Source: Saccoglossus kowalevskii (taxonomy: Eukaryota > Hemichordata > Enteropneusta > Harrimaniidae). Taken from it: 33,288 bases of DNA. Location: positions 152,053 through 185,340 of the forward strand of contig NW_003123418.1 in the NCBI RefSeq assembly GCF_000003605.2, in the 5' to 3' direction. Each line of letters begins with the position of its first letter. Position 1 is the first letter of the stretch. Under the pieces are notes generated by a model that was not told where the DNA came from, did no database searches, and saw only the letters and a list, made by a program, of their open reading frames with translations. Positions 11,132 to 21,849 of this stretch are shown here, one piece after another. Both the position numbers and the translations under genes were made by a program.

Positions 11132-13436
11132 ATGGAGGGGAACAGTAACATTATTGGACTTCGTCCGAATTTTAAACATAGAGTGGTTTTTGGATTAACG
11201 ACAAGCCAGGTCATCGCTGCATCTTTGAGTATTGTCCTAGGAGTCCTAGCCATCATTGAGAACTGTGTTACTGCTGCGATCGGTGCACCAGTATGGGGCG
11301 GCATATTTGTGAGTCGATGCCATCGTAACCATTAATCATTTTTCATCTACTCTTCATTGTCATCACCATAGAAACGTACAACGCCACGAGGATCATGGGA
11401 AATATAGTTTATGTTGTGTGTAGCACGAGCACAATCTTCATGTTTCATTATTTAATATTTTCATCGTGGATATATATTTAACATGAACAGTCTGTTTTAT
11501 CATAAATTTACCTAACGCTTACTAAAATATTGTTTACAACAATATTTCTAAAAATGCAACTCTGTTAATGCTCCACGCTTTTCAGATTTATATACTGCTA
11601 ATACGTGTACCTTCACAACTACACTGCCCATATATGCGGGTTCATCGCTTTGTTTTCGGTTTCTCGGCGTCATCCCTTTTTGCTGAAAACGACTCGGAAC
11701 TATAGTACAACATAGTACACGGATGTGTTTTCCCGGGAAGGGGTGTATATTCGACTAAACGCTTTTCACATATTACACACACATACATACATCGTATGAT
11801 TAATATTGAATTTACTTTGCTAGTTTCTTGTGGCAGGTATTCAAGGCATTATAGCAGCACGAAGAAAAAATACAATTACGGTGAGCGGTTGTATTAATAA
11901 CTTCTGTAAAAAACGAAAGAAAAAAAAACACATGAAAATTGGAACTAATATCCAAGTTTTTCATCAATCTGTTATTTTTATAATAATTTTGTTTCATTTC
12001 AGGTTTTCGCTACATTAATACTATGCATAATTGCTGCTTTGTTTTCACTGATTGTCATCGTAAGTTCGGTCACCTCATTGGTTAACGATAATACATGCGG
12101 TGATTACGGCACATATTCATACTGTTTCCAGGTAACTCTTTTTTAAATCAATATTTTTTTAATTTACGCAGCATTTATTTGATTATTAGACATTATCATT
12201 TTATAGACACACAGACACGTTTTATTTATACTTGTTTCCTAGAAAGGCTGTCACGTGATTGACTCGATTGTCGTTGCCGTTGCCACGGCAGAATTGGTGC
12301 TGACTCTCACAACGACAGTAGTATGCTGGGTCGCAGTTTGTAACTGTAGAGCACGCTCATATGAGGTATGACGTCATATTGTCGTCAAATATATTGAAAT
12401 ACACTGAATAGAAAATTCTCATGTCGGTTTCATACTAAGGGAAATGCACTATAGCGAATTTAGTAAGCATAGGTGATATAAATACGTCGATATCTTTGCT
12501 TGACAATAATTCGCTCCAGGCTGTCTAATTTACATGTCACACACACACATTTTAAATATACATACATAATTGTATATATATTTCAATTTGGACTCATAAC
12601 AACAACAAAAACGGGAAAAAATATTATCAGTCCTAGAAAAAGTCGCACGTCACAATTTATATATGTATAACATCACAGAAATTCAGCTTAAAATATCGGG
12701 GAATAAAGTGACACATTTTTATTTTTGTTATTTTGTGTATGTAGTCTGGACGGCCGTATATCATACTTAATAACAGCGAGCCGCAACCGTTACTTTCGGG
12801 GGTACCAAACTTACCCGTTGTCACTGGCCCTGATATATCCCACCACCAGAGAAACAGGAACTCTTCAAGAGGTCAGATCACGACAATGACTGCCAATGAG
12901 AATTGTGAGTAACAATACAAAATGATACGATACTATATGTACGAGGTTGTTATTTGTCTGTACTAATCTGTCAACGGCATCCTCCTCCTCCTCCTCCTCC
13001 TCCTCCTCCTCCTCCTCCTCCTCCTCATCATCATCATCATCATTATCATCATTCTCATCATCATCCTCACCACCACCATCCTCGTCCTTCGCATCATCAT
13101 TCTCATCAACAACAGCATCAACCAGGCAAACTAAATATATCTTATTGTTTCATTTAAGCTCTTCGTACCCTCACTACATCATCATTCCTGGTGAACAACA
13201 CACGTGACGTTTTCAATGGCAACCACCGTAGCAGTGCCAATGCAAAACACACAGAAAGGTCAGACGGGGAAACAAAGACCAGTGCGCCAGAGGAACATGT
13301 GACACGATCAGCAAGACAGCTGTCAGATGAGAACTTTGAGGACATCAGTTTAAAAAGTCGTGTGAATTCAGAAGATACTAGACTTTGTGAACTTAGTGCG
13401 ATATCATTACCTGAAAACACAGACTCTACGTGTTGA
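11132..13436 (+). CDS. MS4A/CD20-like four-transmembrane protein, gene 1 (six exons, 307 aa)
   Basis: Exons are 11132-11308, 11824-11880, 12003-12131, 12243-12365, 12745-12904 and 13159-13436, with consistent phases (0,0,0,0,1) and good splice signals. Transmembrane segments are predicted near residues 27-44, 52-72, 79-103 and 127-154, with both ends cytoplasmic. The first extracellular turn is short and ends in APVWGGIF, the hallmark (P)(L/V)WGG before TM2 in the MS4A/CD20 family. The loop between TM3 and TM4 carries cysteines (NTCGDYGTYSYC...KGCH). A hydrophilic 145-residue tail rich in Ser, Thr, Asn and charged residues follows. Family members act as membrane scaffolds, chemosensors or modulators of receptor and calcium signalling; which role applies here is unknown. 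TMEM176-type relatives share the fold and are an alternative name. ATTAAA at 13604-13609 could be the polyA signal. Confidence 0.85.
12980..13110. repeat. (TCC)n-(ATC)n compound microsatellite in MS4A gene 1 last intron
   Basis: About sixteen CTC/TCC triplets at 12980-13026 run into ATC/CTC/CAC triplets up to about 13110. It is intronic, about 50 bp upstream of the final exon's acceptor at 13157-13158. Open frames across it (poly-Ser, poly-Pro/His) are artefacts of the repeat. Confidence 0.95.
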
Positions 13437-16209
13437 ACATTATACGTATTTATTTGTTTAAATTATGCTCGATGAAAATACGATATTTTTTAATAAGTGA
13501 GGCAGAGTTATTTACATTTTGCCAGTGCCAAACATACGTTTCACACTGCCTTATAATACGTTATGTAATATAATATATAATTTTTCTACACGAATATACA
13601 CATATTAAACTGTCTGTGTGGTATGTGTTACGTGTTGGGCACAATAACATAGATTTAATAACAACACAAATCGTTTCAAAATCCATGGTTTGTAGTTCAT
13701 GGAAAGGAGTGTTTCAAAAATCGTCCCTGTACTGACGTATCTGTTGCAAACGCCACTTTGTCTTAACTCCGCCACGATATGTATTACGTGGTTAATACAC
13801 ATTTGAACCATGGTAATCAACGAGTTCGTTATAGCCACAGTCACATCGAGTGACATGGTTGCTCCAAATGTATGTATATGTGAAGTAAGTATATTAAGTT
13901 GATTATATATTGATAAATTAGGCCGTACCACTCAGCGACACAGGAGATGCTGGTCAAAGGTGATCCGTGATTGTAGTTTACTGCCACAAAGGGTAAGAAC
14001 ACTTATTACCCTAGAGCTGTCTGAAGTAGATTTTAACAAACAGTTGTATCTCTTGATTTCATCTAGATATAATCCTTTCTCATACTGTATTTTGTAATGA
14101 CAAAAAAAATGATTTTATTATTTATTTGTGTATTATTGATAACAACAACGTACATTATTTAACATTGTAGATTATTTTAAAGGGGAGGGTCGTCACATGC
14201 GCACGCACGGGAATTGAGTCCCATGCGACGATAACAACACACGCTGAAAACGCAAAGGCTCGTGGGTGGTCGCTTGTTGGTAAACAATTACACGCTATGG
14301 CCACCTGACGCATGCGCTAACATATTCCTTTTAAAACTACTTTTGAACATATAATAACGTATAATATCTTGCTGATTTAACCGCCATTATTGTTTTAGTC
14401 AAGATATACTAGTAATTTACATTCTTTACGTCGCCAAAGTCGCCACAGATTTACGCAAACAAACAAACAAACAAATGTTTTTTAACATGAGTTGTATTAT
14501 ATACGACGCGATGTACTCAATAATTTTCACATCTTCTCACATATAACAATTTTACTCTATCAAATTTCTAAAATGTATTTCGTCATATGCTTCTGGATGT
14601 GTCCTAGCCATTACTTTGACATACTACATCGGGGAAAGGACAGGAAATACATCATCTCACAACAGGATTACATCATGTGCGTAACAGGAACGGAACACTA
14701 AATACATGATTAAACAGATTATATCAGGCTACCAAGGATGTTAAGAATGTGACAGTTTTTTATAGCTACCCATCTTCAGGGTAAATTAAAGTTAACTAGA
14801 TCAATCATTCAATTAATCAAATTTTGTTTAGATTGTCAACTTAAAATAGATAGCAAAATTTGCGGTAGAGTATTAAACATGTGGTACGAAACCTGCCATA
14901 TTATTTTTTATTGAGATCGAGTTTGACGAAAAATAAATAGATTTATGGGAAAGGCGGCATTTAAACTGATAACAGTTTAATTTCCTTGGGCATTAAAATT
15001 ATTTGACACTGTTGTGATTTGTTACGGCAAAAAAAAAAACGATTATCGGGAGTTCAGCTTCAATCTGTAAATAGAGAAAGAACGAATATTACTTCAAATG
15101 TTCGGCTTGTTCCGACATAATAAATTATGCCAGCAATGACTAAGTTCCACGAGAGCCCCTCTGTGAAGATGATGAAATATAATTATATATTTACATTGTA
15201 TTCGTACGTTTGTTGAATAATTAATTTTGTTAATTAAAGACAACTTGCGCACTTTACATAATAAAACCTGTCACATCATTGCACGGATTAAGTCTATGCT
15301 TGGCAATCCATGGTTCTATGCACATACTACGTCATGCTGTTAATGTAATCGACATGCTGCTTATATAAACAAGGTTTGGTTGGAAACCAGGGGAGATTGG
15401 GACATGTTTAACACAATGCGGTTCACTAATGGGATACAGATAATACTGTATATGCTTGGTACGCACGTACTGTACATGACACTGCGTGAACTTACAACCA
15501 ACCAACCTAAGGTTATTTGTAAAGAACACATCAGCTTCTGCTTTACATTTGTTATGATTATCTAAAATTATTTTGTCAGTTCATATACGTATTTCTCTTT
15601 TCTGGACTATGCCGGCGCTGTTCAGTTTTGCTCTAGTTGTACGTGGATTAAATGGCCTTATGAACGAACGAACAAACAAACATATATCTGTTGGATTTAT
15701 CAGTCATTGTCATAGAAACGCAGAAGTTATATTTATATTTGTAATATTTTTTTTCGTGATGTAAGTTACTTCAAAATCAATAGTTATGTGATATTGTTGA
15801 TAACGATGTTGTTGTCATTGTTGTGTTTGACGATGATAACTATGTTGTGATGTCACTGGTTAGTCGGGTGATGAAACATCTAAATATACAAGGAAAGTTT
15901 GCATGTTCTGAAAAACATTAAAAAGTGTGTTTAAAATCTTAGTGGGATTGATTATAAACGACCTAATTATCATACTGGGTGAGAATACGCCATTAGATGC
16001 AGTGTATGGGTAATCATTCTTAAAATAGAATCAGCGACGCCTAGCAGGTCAGTGTGTTCAAATGTCACTGTCAGTATACGACGAGTTCTAAGTAAACACG
16101 GCACAAGGTGGCACCTAGAAATGTACATAGTTACAGGTGTAACATGCTTAATATTATTTATAGAAAAAAATGAGACTAATATGTGCTATATGGTGAACTA
16201 ATTGTGTAG
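13437..16209. other. intergenic region between MS4A gene 1 and the repeat-tail gene
   Basis: I searched here for MS4A-type exons (a 57-nt TM2 exon, WSG/WGG before a donor) and saw none. A GC-richer patch at 14180-14320 holds GCGCATGCGT-like motifs resembling the dispersed repeat at 24447 and 26436. The remaining open frames are short and low complexity. Confidence 0.45.
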
Positions 16210-16216
16210 TATAAAA
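16210..16216 (+). promoter_or_regulatory. TATA box candidate (TATAAAA)
   Basis: TATAAAA in the context GTATAAAACGACAC lies 86 bp before the candidate ATG at 16302. This places a start site near 16240, a normal geometry for a TATA promoter. Confidence 0.45.
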
Positions 16217-16301
16217 CGACACAATAGTAGAATTACGTGCGAATAATAACGGTAATACTTCTAGTTCATATACAAGCCCGTCCCGTTGATCGGATGTGTA
16301 C

Positions 16302-19300
16302 ATGACCCCTGACGTAATATCGGTCACTGGCCATCCCGACGCTACCCCTATGACGTCACGTACTACAGTATATAGTTTTGAGCAAATTCAGACATTGTCA
16401 GAACAGATTACCTTGCCTATGATACAAGTTACTGCCAAAGAGTTCCAAAGAAGTCTGCAGTTCTATCGGGTATTTTATAATTTACTTACTGTCGCGTGCT
16501 CTTTCAGTTAACACGTGTCAATTGGACTTCAGTCATTCAAACATCCAGTAGTGGCAGTATTAAAACAAGTAGCTTGACAGTGTACACATTTCGTTGCAGA
16601 TTATTTCATTCAAACGAATTTATCGTTACAATTGGAAATATTTGAGTTCTTCGTTGGAAGTATATATTCATTATCAAAACAACACTTTGCCGATATACAG
16701 TTAAGTATGGTGAGTATTCTCAATGTCATATCTGTAGAAATGTACTCCACGTTTTTATTATTGATACATTTATGCATGTACTTCTATACACCTATACCGA
16801 GCTGAATGTGTTGCATTATTTGTCAGCATCACAATAAGCGTGCTTTGTTTTGTCTTACAGCCTATGGACACACGTGCATGTACCGAGAAGATTCAAATCA
16901 GTTCAAGCATTAAAGGTCAGTGTAAACGATTTGCCATGTGCACACAATCTGATAAGTGGCAATTCACCGGCAGCTACATTGGTAGCTACCTAACTGATGC
17001 CTTAGTTGTAGTTTTTATTTAAATATATACATTTAAATGTTTCAGTTATACATTATTCATGTATAAATTAACGGTGCGCCACTGAAAATAGTTTAGATAT
17101 GTTTTTTTTTCTTTTAAATTCCCTAGGACAACCAGTCACTGCCACACCAGTCACCAAGCAGCAAATTACGGCCGTTGATGGCTTATCTGCCAAATTCCCC
17201 ACACAGCAAGGTGAAGCAAACATAACTACACCGGAAGGTATACAGAAAAATACTCCTGTACTCGCCAGGTACCTCTCACAGCCAGATGAACCAACGATGA
17301 TCACGCCAGAAGATGGGCAAAATATGACAACCACTGACGGTGTTTATGTCAGGTACCTCTCTCAGCCAGATGAACCAACAATCATCACACCAGAAAATGG
17401 ACAACAAATTACAACCACTGATGGTGTATCTGCCAAGTACCTCTCTCAGCCAGGTGAACCAACAATCATCACGCCAGAAGATGGGCAAAATATGACAACC
17501 ACTGACGGTGTTTATGTCAGGTACCTCTCACAGCCAGATGAACCAATCATCATCACACCAGAAAATGGACAACAAATTACAACCACTGATGGTGTATCTG
17601 CCAAGTACATCTCACAGCCAGATGAACCAATCATCATCACACCAGAAGATGAGCAAAATATGACAACCACTGACGGTGTTTATGTCAGGTACCTCTCACA
17701 GCCAGATGAACCAATCATCATCACACCAGAAAATGGACAACAAATTACAACCACCGACGGTGTATCTGCCAAGTACCTCTCACAGCCAGGTGAACCAATC
17801 ATCATCACGCTAGAAAATGGACAACAAATTACAACCACTGATGGTGTATCTGCCAAGTACATCTCACAGCCAGATGAACCAATCATCATCACACCAGAAG
17901 ATGAGCAAAATATGACAACCACTGACGGTGTTTATGTCAGGTACCTCTCACAGCCAGATGAACCAATCATCATCACACCAGAAAATGGACAACAAATTAC
18001 AACCACTGACGGTGTATCTGCCAAGTACCTCTCACAGCCAGGTGAACCAATCATCATCACGCCAGAAAATGGACAACAAATTACAACCACTGATGGTGTA
18101 TCTGCCAAGTACCTCTCACAGCCAGATGAACCAACAATCATCACACCAGAAGATGAGCAAAATATGACAACCACTGACGGTGTTTATGTCAGGTACCTCT
18201 CACAGCCAGGTGAACCAATCATCATCACACCAGAAAATGGACAACAAATTACAACCACCGACGGTGTATCTGCCAAGTACCTCTCACAGCCAGATGAACC
18301 AACAATCATCACACCAGAAGATGAGCAAAATATGACAACCACTGACGGTGTTTATGTCAGGTACCTCTCACAGCCAGGTGAACCAATCATCATCACACCA
18401 GAAAATGGACAACAAATTACAGCCACCGACGGTGTATCTGCCAAGTACCTCTCACAGCCTGATGAACCAATCATCGTCACGTCAGAAGATGGACAACACA
18501 ATACAACCACTGATGGGACATCTGCCAAGTACCTCTCACAGCCTGATGAACCAATCATCATCACACCAGAAAATGGACAACAAATTACAACCACCGATGG
18601 TGTATCTGCCAAGTACATCTCACAACCTGATGAACCAATCATCGTCACACCAGAAGATGGACAACAAATTACAACCACCGATGGTGTATCTGCCAAGTAC
18701 CTCTCACAGCCTGATGAACCAATCATCATCACACCAGAAAATGGACAACAAATTACAACCACCGATGGTGTATCTGCCAAGTACATCTCACAGCCTGATG
18801 AACCAATCATCGTCACGTCAGAAGATGGACAACAAATTACAACCACTGACGGTGTATCTGCCAAGTACATCTCACAGCCAGATGCACCAATCATCATCAC
18901 ACCAGAAAATGAACAACAAATTACAACCACTGATGGTGTATCTGCCAAGTACCTCTCACAGCCAGATGCACCAATCATCATCACACCAGAAAATGAACAA
19001 CAAATTACAACCACTGATGGGACATCTGCCAAGTACCTCTCACAACCTGATGAACCAATCATTGTCACGCCAGAAGATGGACAACAAATTACAACCACTG
19101 ACGGTGTATCTGCCAAGTACATCTCACAGCCAGATGCACCAATCATCATCACACCAGAAAATGACAACAAATTACAACCACGATGGTGTATCTGCCAAGT
19201 ACCTCTCACAGCCAGATGCACCAATCATCATCACACCAGAAAATGGACAACAAATTACAACCACTGACGGTGTATCTGCCAAGTACCTCTCACAGCCAGA

Positions 19301-19670
19301 TGAACCAATCATTATCACACCAGAAAATGGACAACAAATTACAACCACCGATGGTGTATCTGCCAAGTACCTCTCACAGCCTGATGAAACAATCATCATC
19401 ACACCAGAAAATGGACAACAAATTACAACCACCGATGGTGTATCTGCCAAGTACCTCTCACAGCCTGATGAACCAATCATCATCACGTCAGAAGATGGAC
19501 AACAAAATACAACCACTGATGGGGTATCTGCCAAGTACATCTCACAGCCAGCTGAACCAACAGTAATCACACCAGAGGATGGACAACAAATGACAACCAC
19601 TGAAGGGACACCAGCCAGTGCCAGACCCAGTCATAAACAGAAGGGAGTTAGATATTGCATATGTGTATAG
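16302..19670 (+). CDS. repeat-tail protein with 28 copies of a 28-residue unit; frame broken near the end
   Basis: The firm part is exon 16861-16915 (PMDTRACTEKIQISSSIK plus one base) joined in phase 1 to the last exon from 17127 (after CCCTAG). That exon encodes GQPVTATPVTKQQ and then 28 repeats of the type SQPDEPIIITPENGQQ-ITTTDGVSAKYL. Weaker upstream exons are 16302-16469 (MTPDVISVTG...; weak GTATTT donor) and 16581-16709 (poor acceptor; 16600 is an alternative start but breaks phase). Two 1-nt losses near 19163 and 19182 shift the frame. As given, translation stops at 19265-19267 after a short aberrant tail, while the repeat frame resumes and ends at 19668-19670 with GTPASARPSHKQKG... 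The region is Thr/Pro/Asp/Glu-rich with almost no Cys or Lys, suggesting an extended, possibly phosphorylated or glycosylated stalk. The PMDTR exon start and its phases resemble the tail exon of MS4A gene 2 (PINTPR), so this may be a remodelled MS4A relative. Function is unknown. AATAAA lies at 20329-20334. Confidence 0.6.
17268..19619 (+). repeat. 84-bp coding tandem array, 28 units
   Basis: Each 84-bp unit encodes 28 residues. Two subtypes are visible: EDGQNMTTTDGVYVRYL (type A) and ENGQQITTTDGVSAKYL (type B). In the 5' half they largely alternate, giving a 168-bp higher-order unit; the 3' half is almost all type B, with D-A-P and V-T-(P/S)-E variants. Because 84 is a multiple of three, long shadow frames also appear in another + frame and on the - strand. 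Confidence 0.97.
19163..19190 (+). other. net 2-nt deletion in the repeat array (frameshift)
   Basis: Neighbouring units read GAAAATGGACAACAA and ACCACTGATGGTG. Here they read GAAAATGACAACAA and ACCACGATGGTG, one base missing in each. The repeat frame continues after the second loss in a different register. It could be a true allele or pseudogene lesion, or a sequencing error in a hard-to-assemble repeat. Confidence 0.85.
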
Positions 19671-21849
19671 CTAAGTCATAAACAATCGCATACCATATTT
19701 ATTTAAATTTAAAAAGGGTGGAAGTTTATATGTCATGTTCATGTATGCCATCACGATACCAACACAAATTGAGTCACCATACAATGTTTCGAGATACAAA
19801 AGTAGGAAATGTCGGAAATGGACAAAATTGGCATTTGGCAGTGGTTTCTATTGTGAGAATATTTCTTCATGTCCAAAAATATTGCTCCGTGACATGGTAT
19901 CAAATCATACATTATTATTGACATAAATATCTCCCATAATACGTTGCGTAAATGTGTAGTAACATTCTCAGTGGTTCAAAATTCAGCTCTAACTGCCTTG
20001 ACGTGAAAAACTTTATTTAGTTTTCAATAGAACGTGTTTTTTTATGAAAACCTTCGACTAAACGTTTAAACACAGTTGATAAGAATGTTTAGCAGTTCGG
20101 TTTAAAAGTTTTTAACGTGGGAGCGTGCGGGGACAGCAATATTGTAATGTTTATAAATAAGCGTGAGTTTTTGTGGTTTCAGCATACGTTGTTACCAATT
20201 CTCGCTGTGCATGTGGGGACGACCATAGCGTGTTGTTGTTTACGAATAATATCCATAAATCTTTTTGTGTTTTTACCAAAAGGGCATTACAACCAAGTTA
20301 GAGTACATAGAAATATTTTTTTTTTGTAAATAAATCAGTACAATAAGTATGACCAAAGTTTGCATATTCGCTGACTTTAGATAAATACGCACACCTGTCT
20401 GTTTGTTTGTCTGTTTATTTATTAATGTATCATTACATGCCATGTAAATTAAGTAATAAATACATTTGTGTAAATTTACATTCCATATAATTAGTTATGT
20501 CTTTTTATAAATGCTTTTTTGAATATAGGTTGCTAGCTCGAATGGAAGTGAACATCACTAATATTTCCAGTCTCCTGATCAAAACCATTACATATATCGA
20601 AGTAAAGTGTGAAATGGAATGGAAATGCATTTTATTCTCGATAATCTACACAGAAATCACATGTGCTTTCCTCAATAGCTAAGTTGAAGAATCTGAAGCT
20701 TCAATTTTTAAAGGAAGAATACTAACTCTAAACTGATAATAAAAACCTTTTTGACCTTGACAAATTTGAATTGATATTTAACATTTATTATTATTTAATT
20801 TTTAACTATTTCATCTGTCTTATCACAATTTAAACTGATGATCAGTAGACATTTCTCACGTACACCACTTAATTACCTATATGTTGTTTAATTATGAGAT
20901 TTCATTCACATCCTGTCACTGTGAATTCCCTTGTCACGCAGAATACATCAATGTCATTGCATGCTAGTTTTAAATTTATTTTGTTATTTACAAATAAATA
21001 ATTTAGTAAGAAATGTAAATGCCTGGGGATGTTTACTTTAAACAAAATTGAATTCTAAATGTTTCAACATTTGAATGACCTTTGACCAGTATTGCTATGA
21101 TAACATGTTGATAACGCATGATTGTTTGTGATGCGATTAGTGTGTGGTTAACAACCAGATTACATTATGGCAACACCTCAAACAACAAGAAGTATCCCTA
21201 GAAGTGGACTGCATGGCGTGGCTGCTTAGTGTTTATGTTTAGTAAGCATACAGTTTATATCATTGGTGAATGAACTTTAAAAACATAATATATTTGAATG
21301 ATATATCATTCAATCAATGACGTACAAATGCACCGAAATCTGACCTCAGGAGGGTGTCGTTGTGACGATACCAGGAATCCGACTGGACCAAATACAAATT
21401 TATTAACTCATTGCTAGTATATCTAAAATATATCAGCGGCAATTATCGATCTTGGCTTGTCTGAGAAAACTTAAATTCCAAAATTCTTTATTCTCTCTGC
21501 ATATCTGTTAATGATTCATAAATCGCATAAACATTGCATCATGGTTATTCCTGTGTTGACATGCATTACATATTTAACCATATTCTATTATTAACTTCAT
21601 ATTTGTTTCAGGTGTTATCAATCCGTTTGAGACTTTTCAGGTGTTATCAATCCGTTTGAGACTCAATGAAGGTCATTATTGATTTGCTTATTTGGCAATT
21701 CCCGATTTTTATTATCAAGGACCGGCTCGTCGCATTTTTTAATGTTATGCAAAACTCCAATATATTATGAATATCGTGTCTATTGCACGTGAAGATTATT
21801 GGAACATTACTCAACACTACATCGTACTGAGTTGAAACTGTTAGGTAAG
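19671..21849. other. intergenic region before MS4A gene 2
   Basis: AT-rich, with no convincing coding exon. An AATAAA at 20329-20334 may end the repeat-tail gene. A 29-bp tandem duplication with an acceptor-like TTTCAG lies at 21607-21663 and could mark the 5' UTR exon of MS4A gene 2. Confidence 0.45.
21607..21663 (+). repeat. 29-bp tandem duplication carrying TTTCAG|GTGTTATC
   Basis: The block TTCAGGTGTTATCAATCCGT plus TTGAGACT occurs twice head to tail with a 29-bp period. Each copy has a 3' splice-site-like TTTCAG. It lies about 190 bp before the ATG of MS4A gene 2. Confidence 0.85.

Noticed and set aside
12947-13157. Poly-Ser and Pro/His frames
   Set aside because: Produced by the TCC/ATC microsatellite inside the last intron of MS4A gene 1.
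15573-15764. Possible MS4A TM exon (FIYVFLFSG...) after a TTTTGTCAG acceptor
   Set aside because: Runs into a stop without a good donor at the expected 57 nt and has no family motif.
18348-19160. Second + frame open across the repeat array (MFMSGTSHSQ...)
   Set aside because: Out of register with the upstream exons. It becomes the repeat-coding frame only after the frameshift near 19163-19190.
18352-19224. Long open frame on the - strand (290 codons) and similar ones at 17680-17922, 17932-18174 and 19172-19600
   Set aside because: A by-product of the 84-bp in-frame tandem array: any stop-free unit gives a long frame. The + frame has the splice context and non-repeat ends.
20117-20329. Hydrophobic frame (HTLLPILAVHVGTTIACCC)
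   Set aside because: No matching phase or partner exons; isolated in AT-rich DNA.
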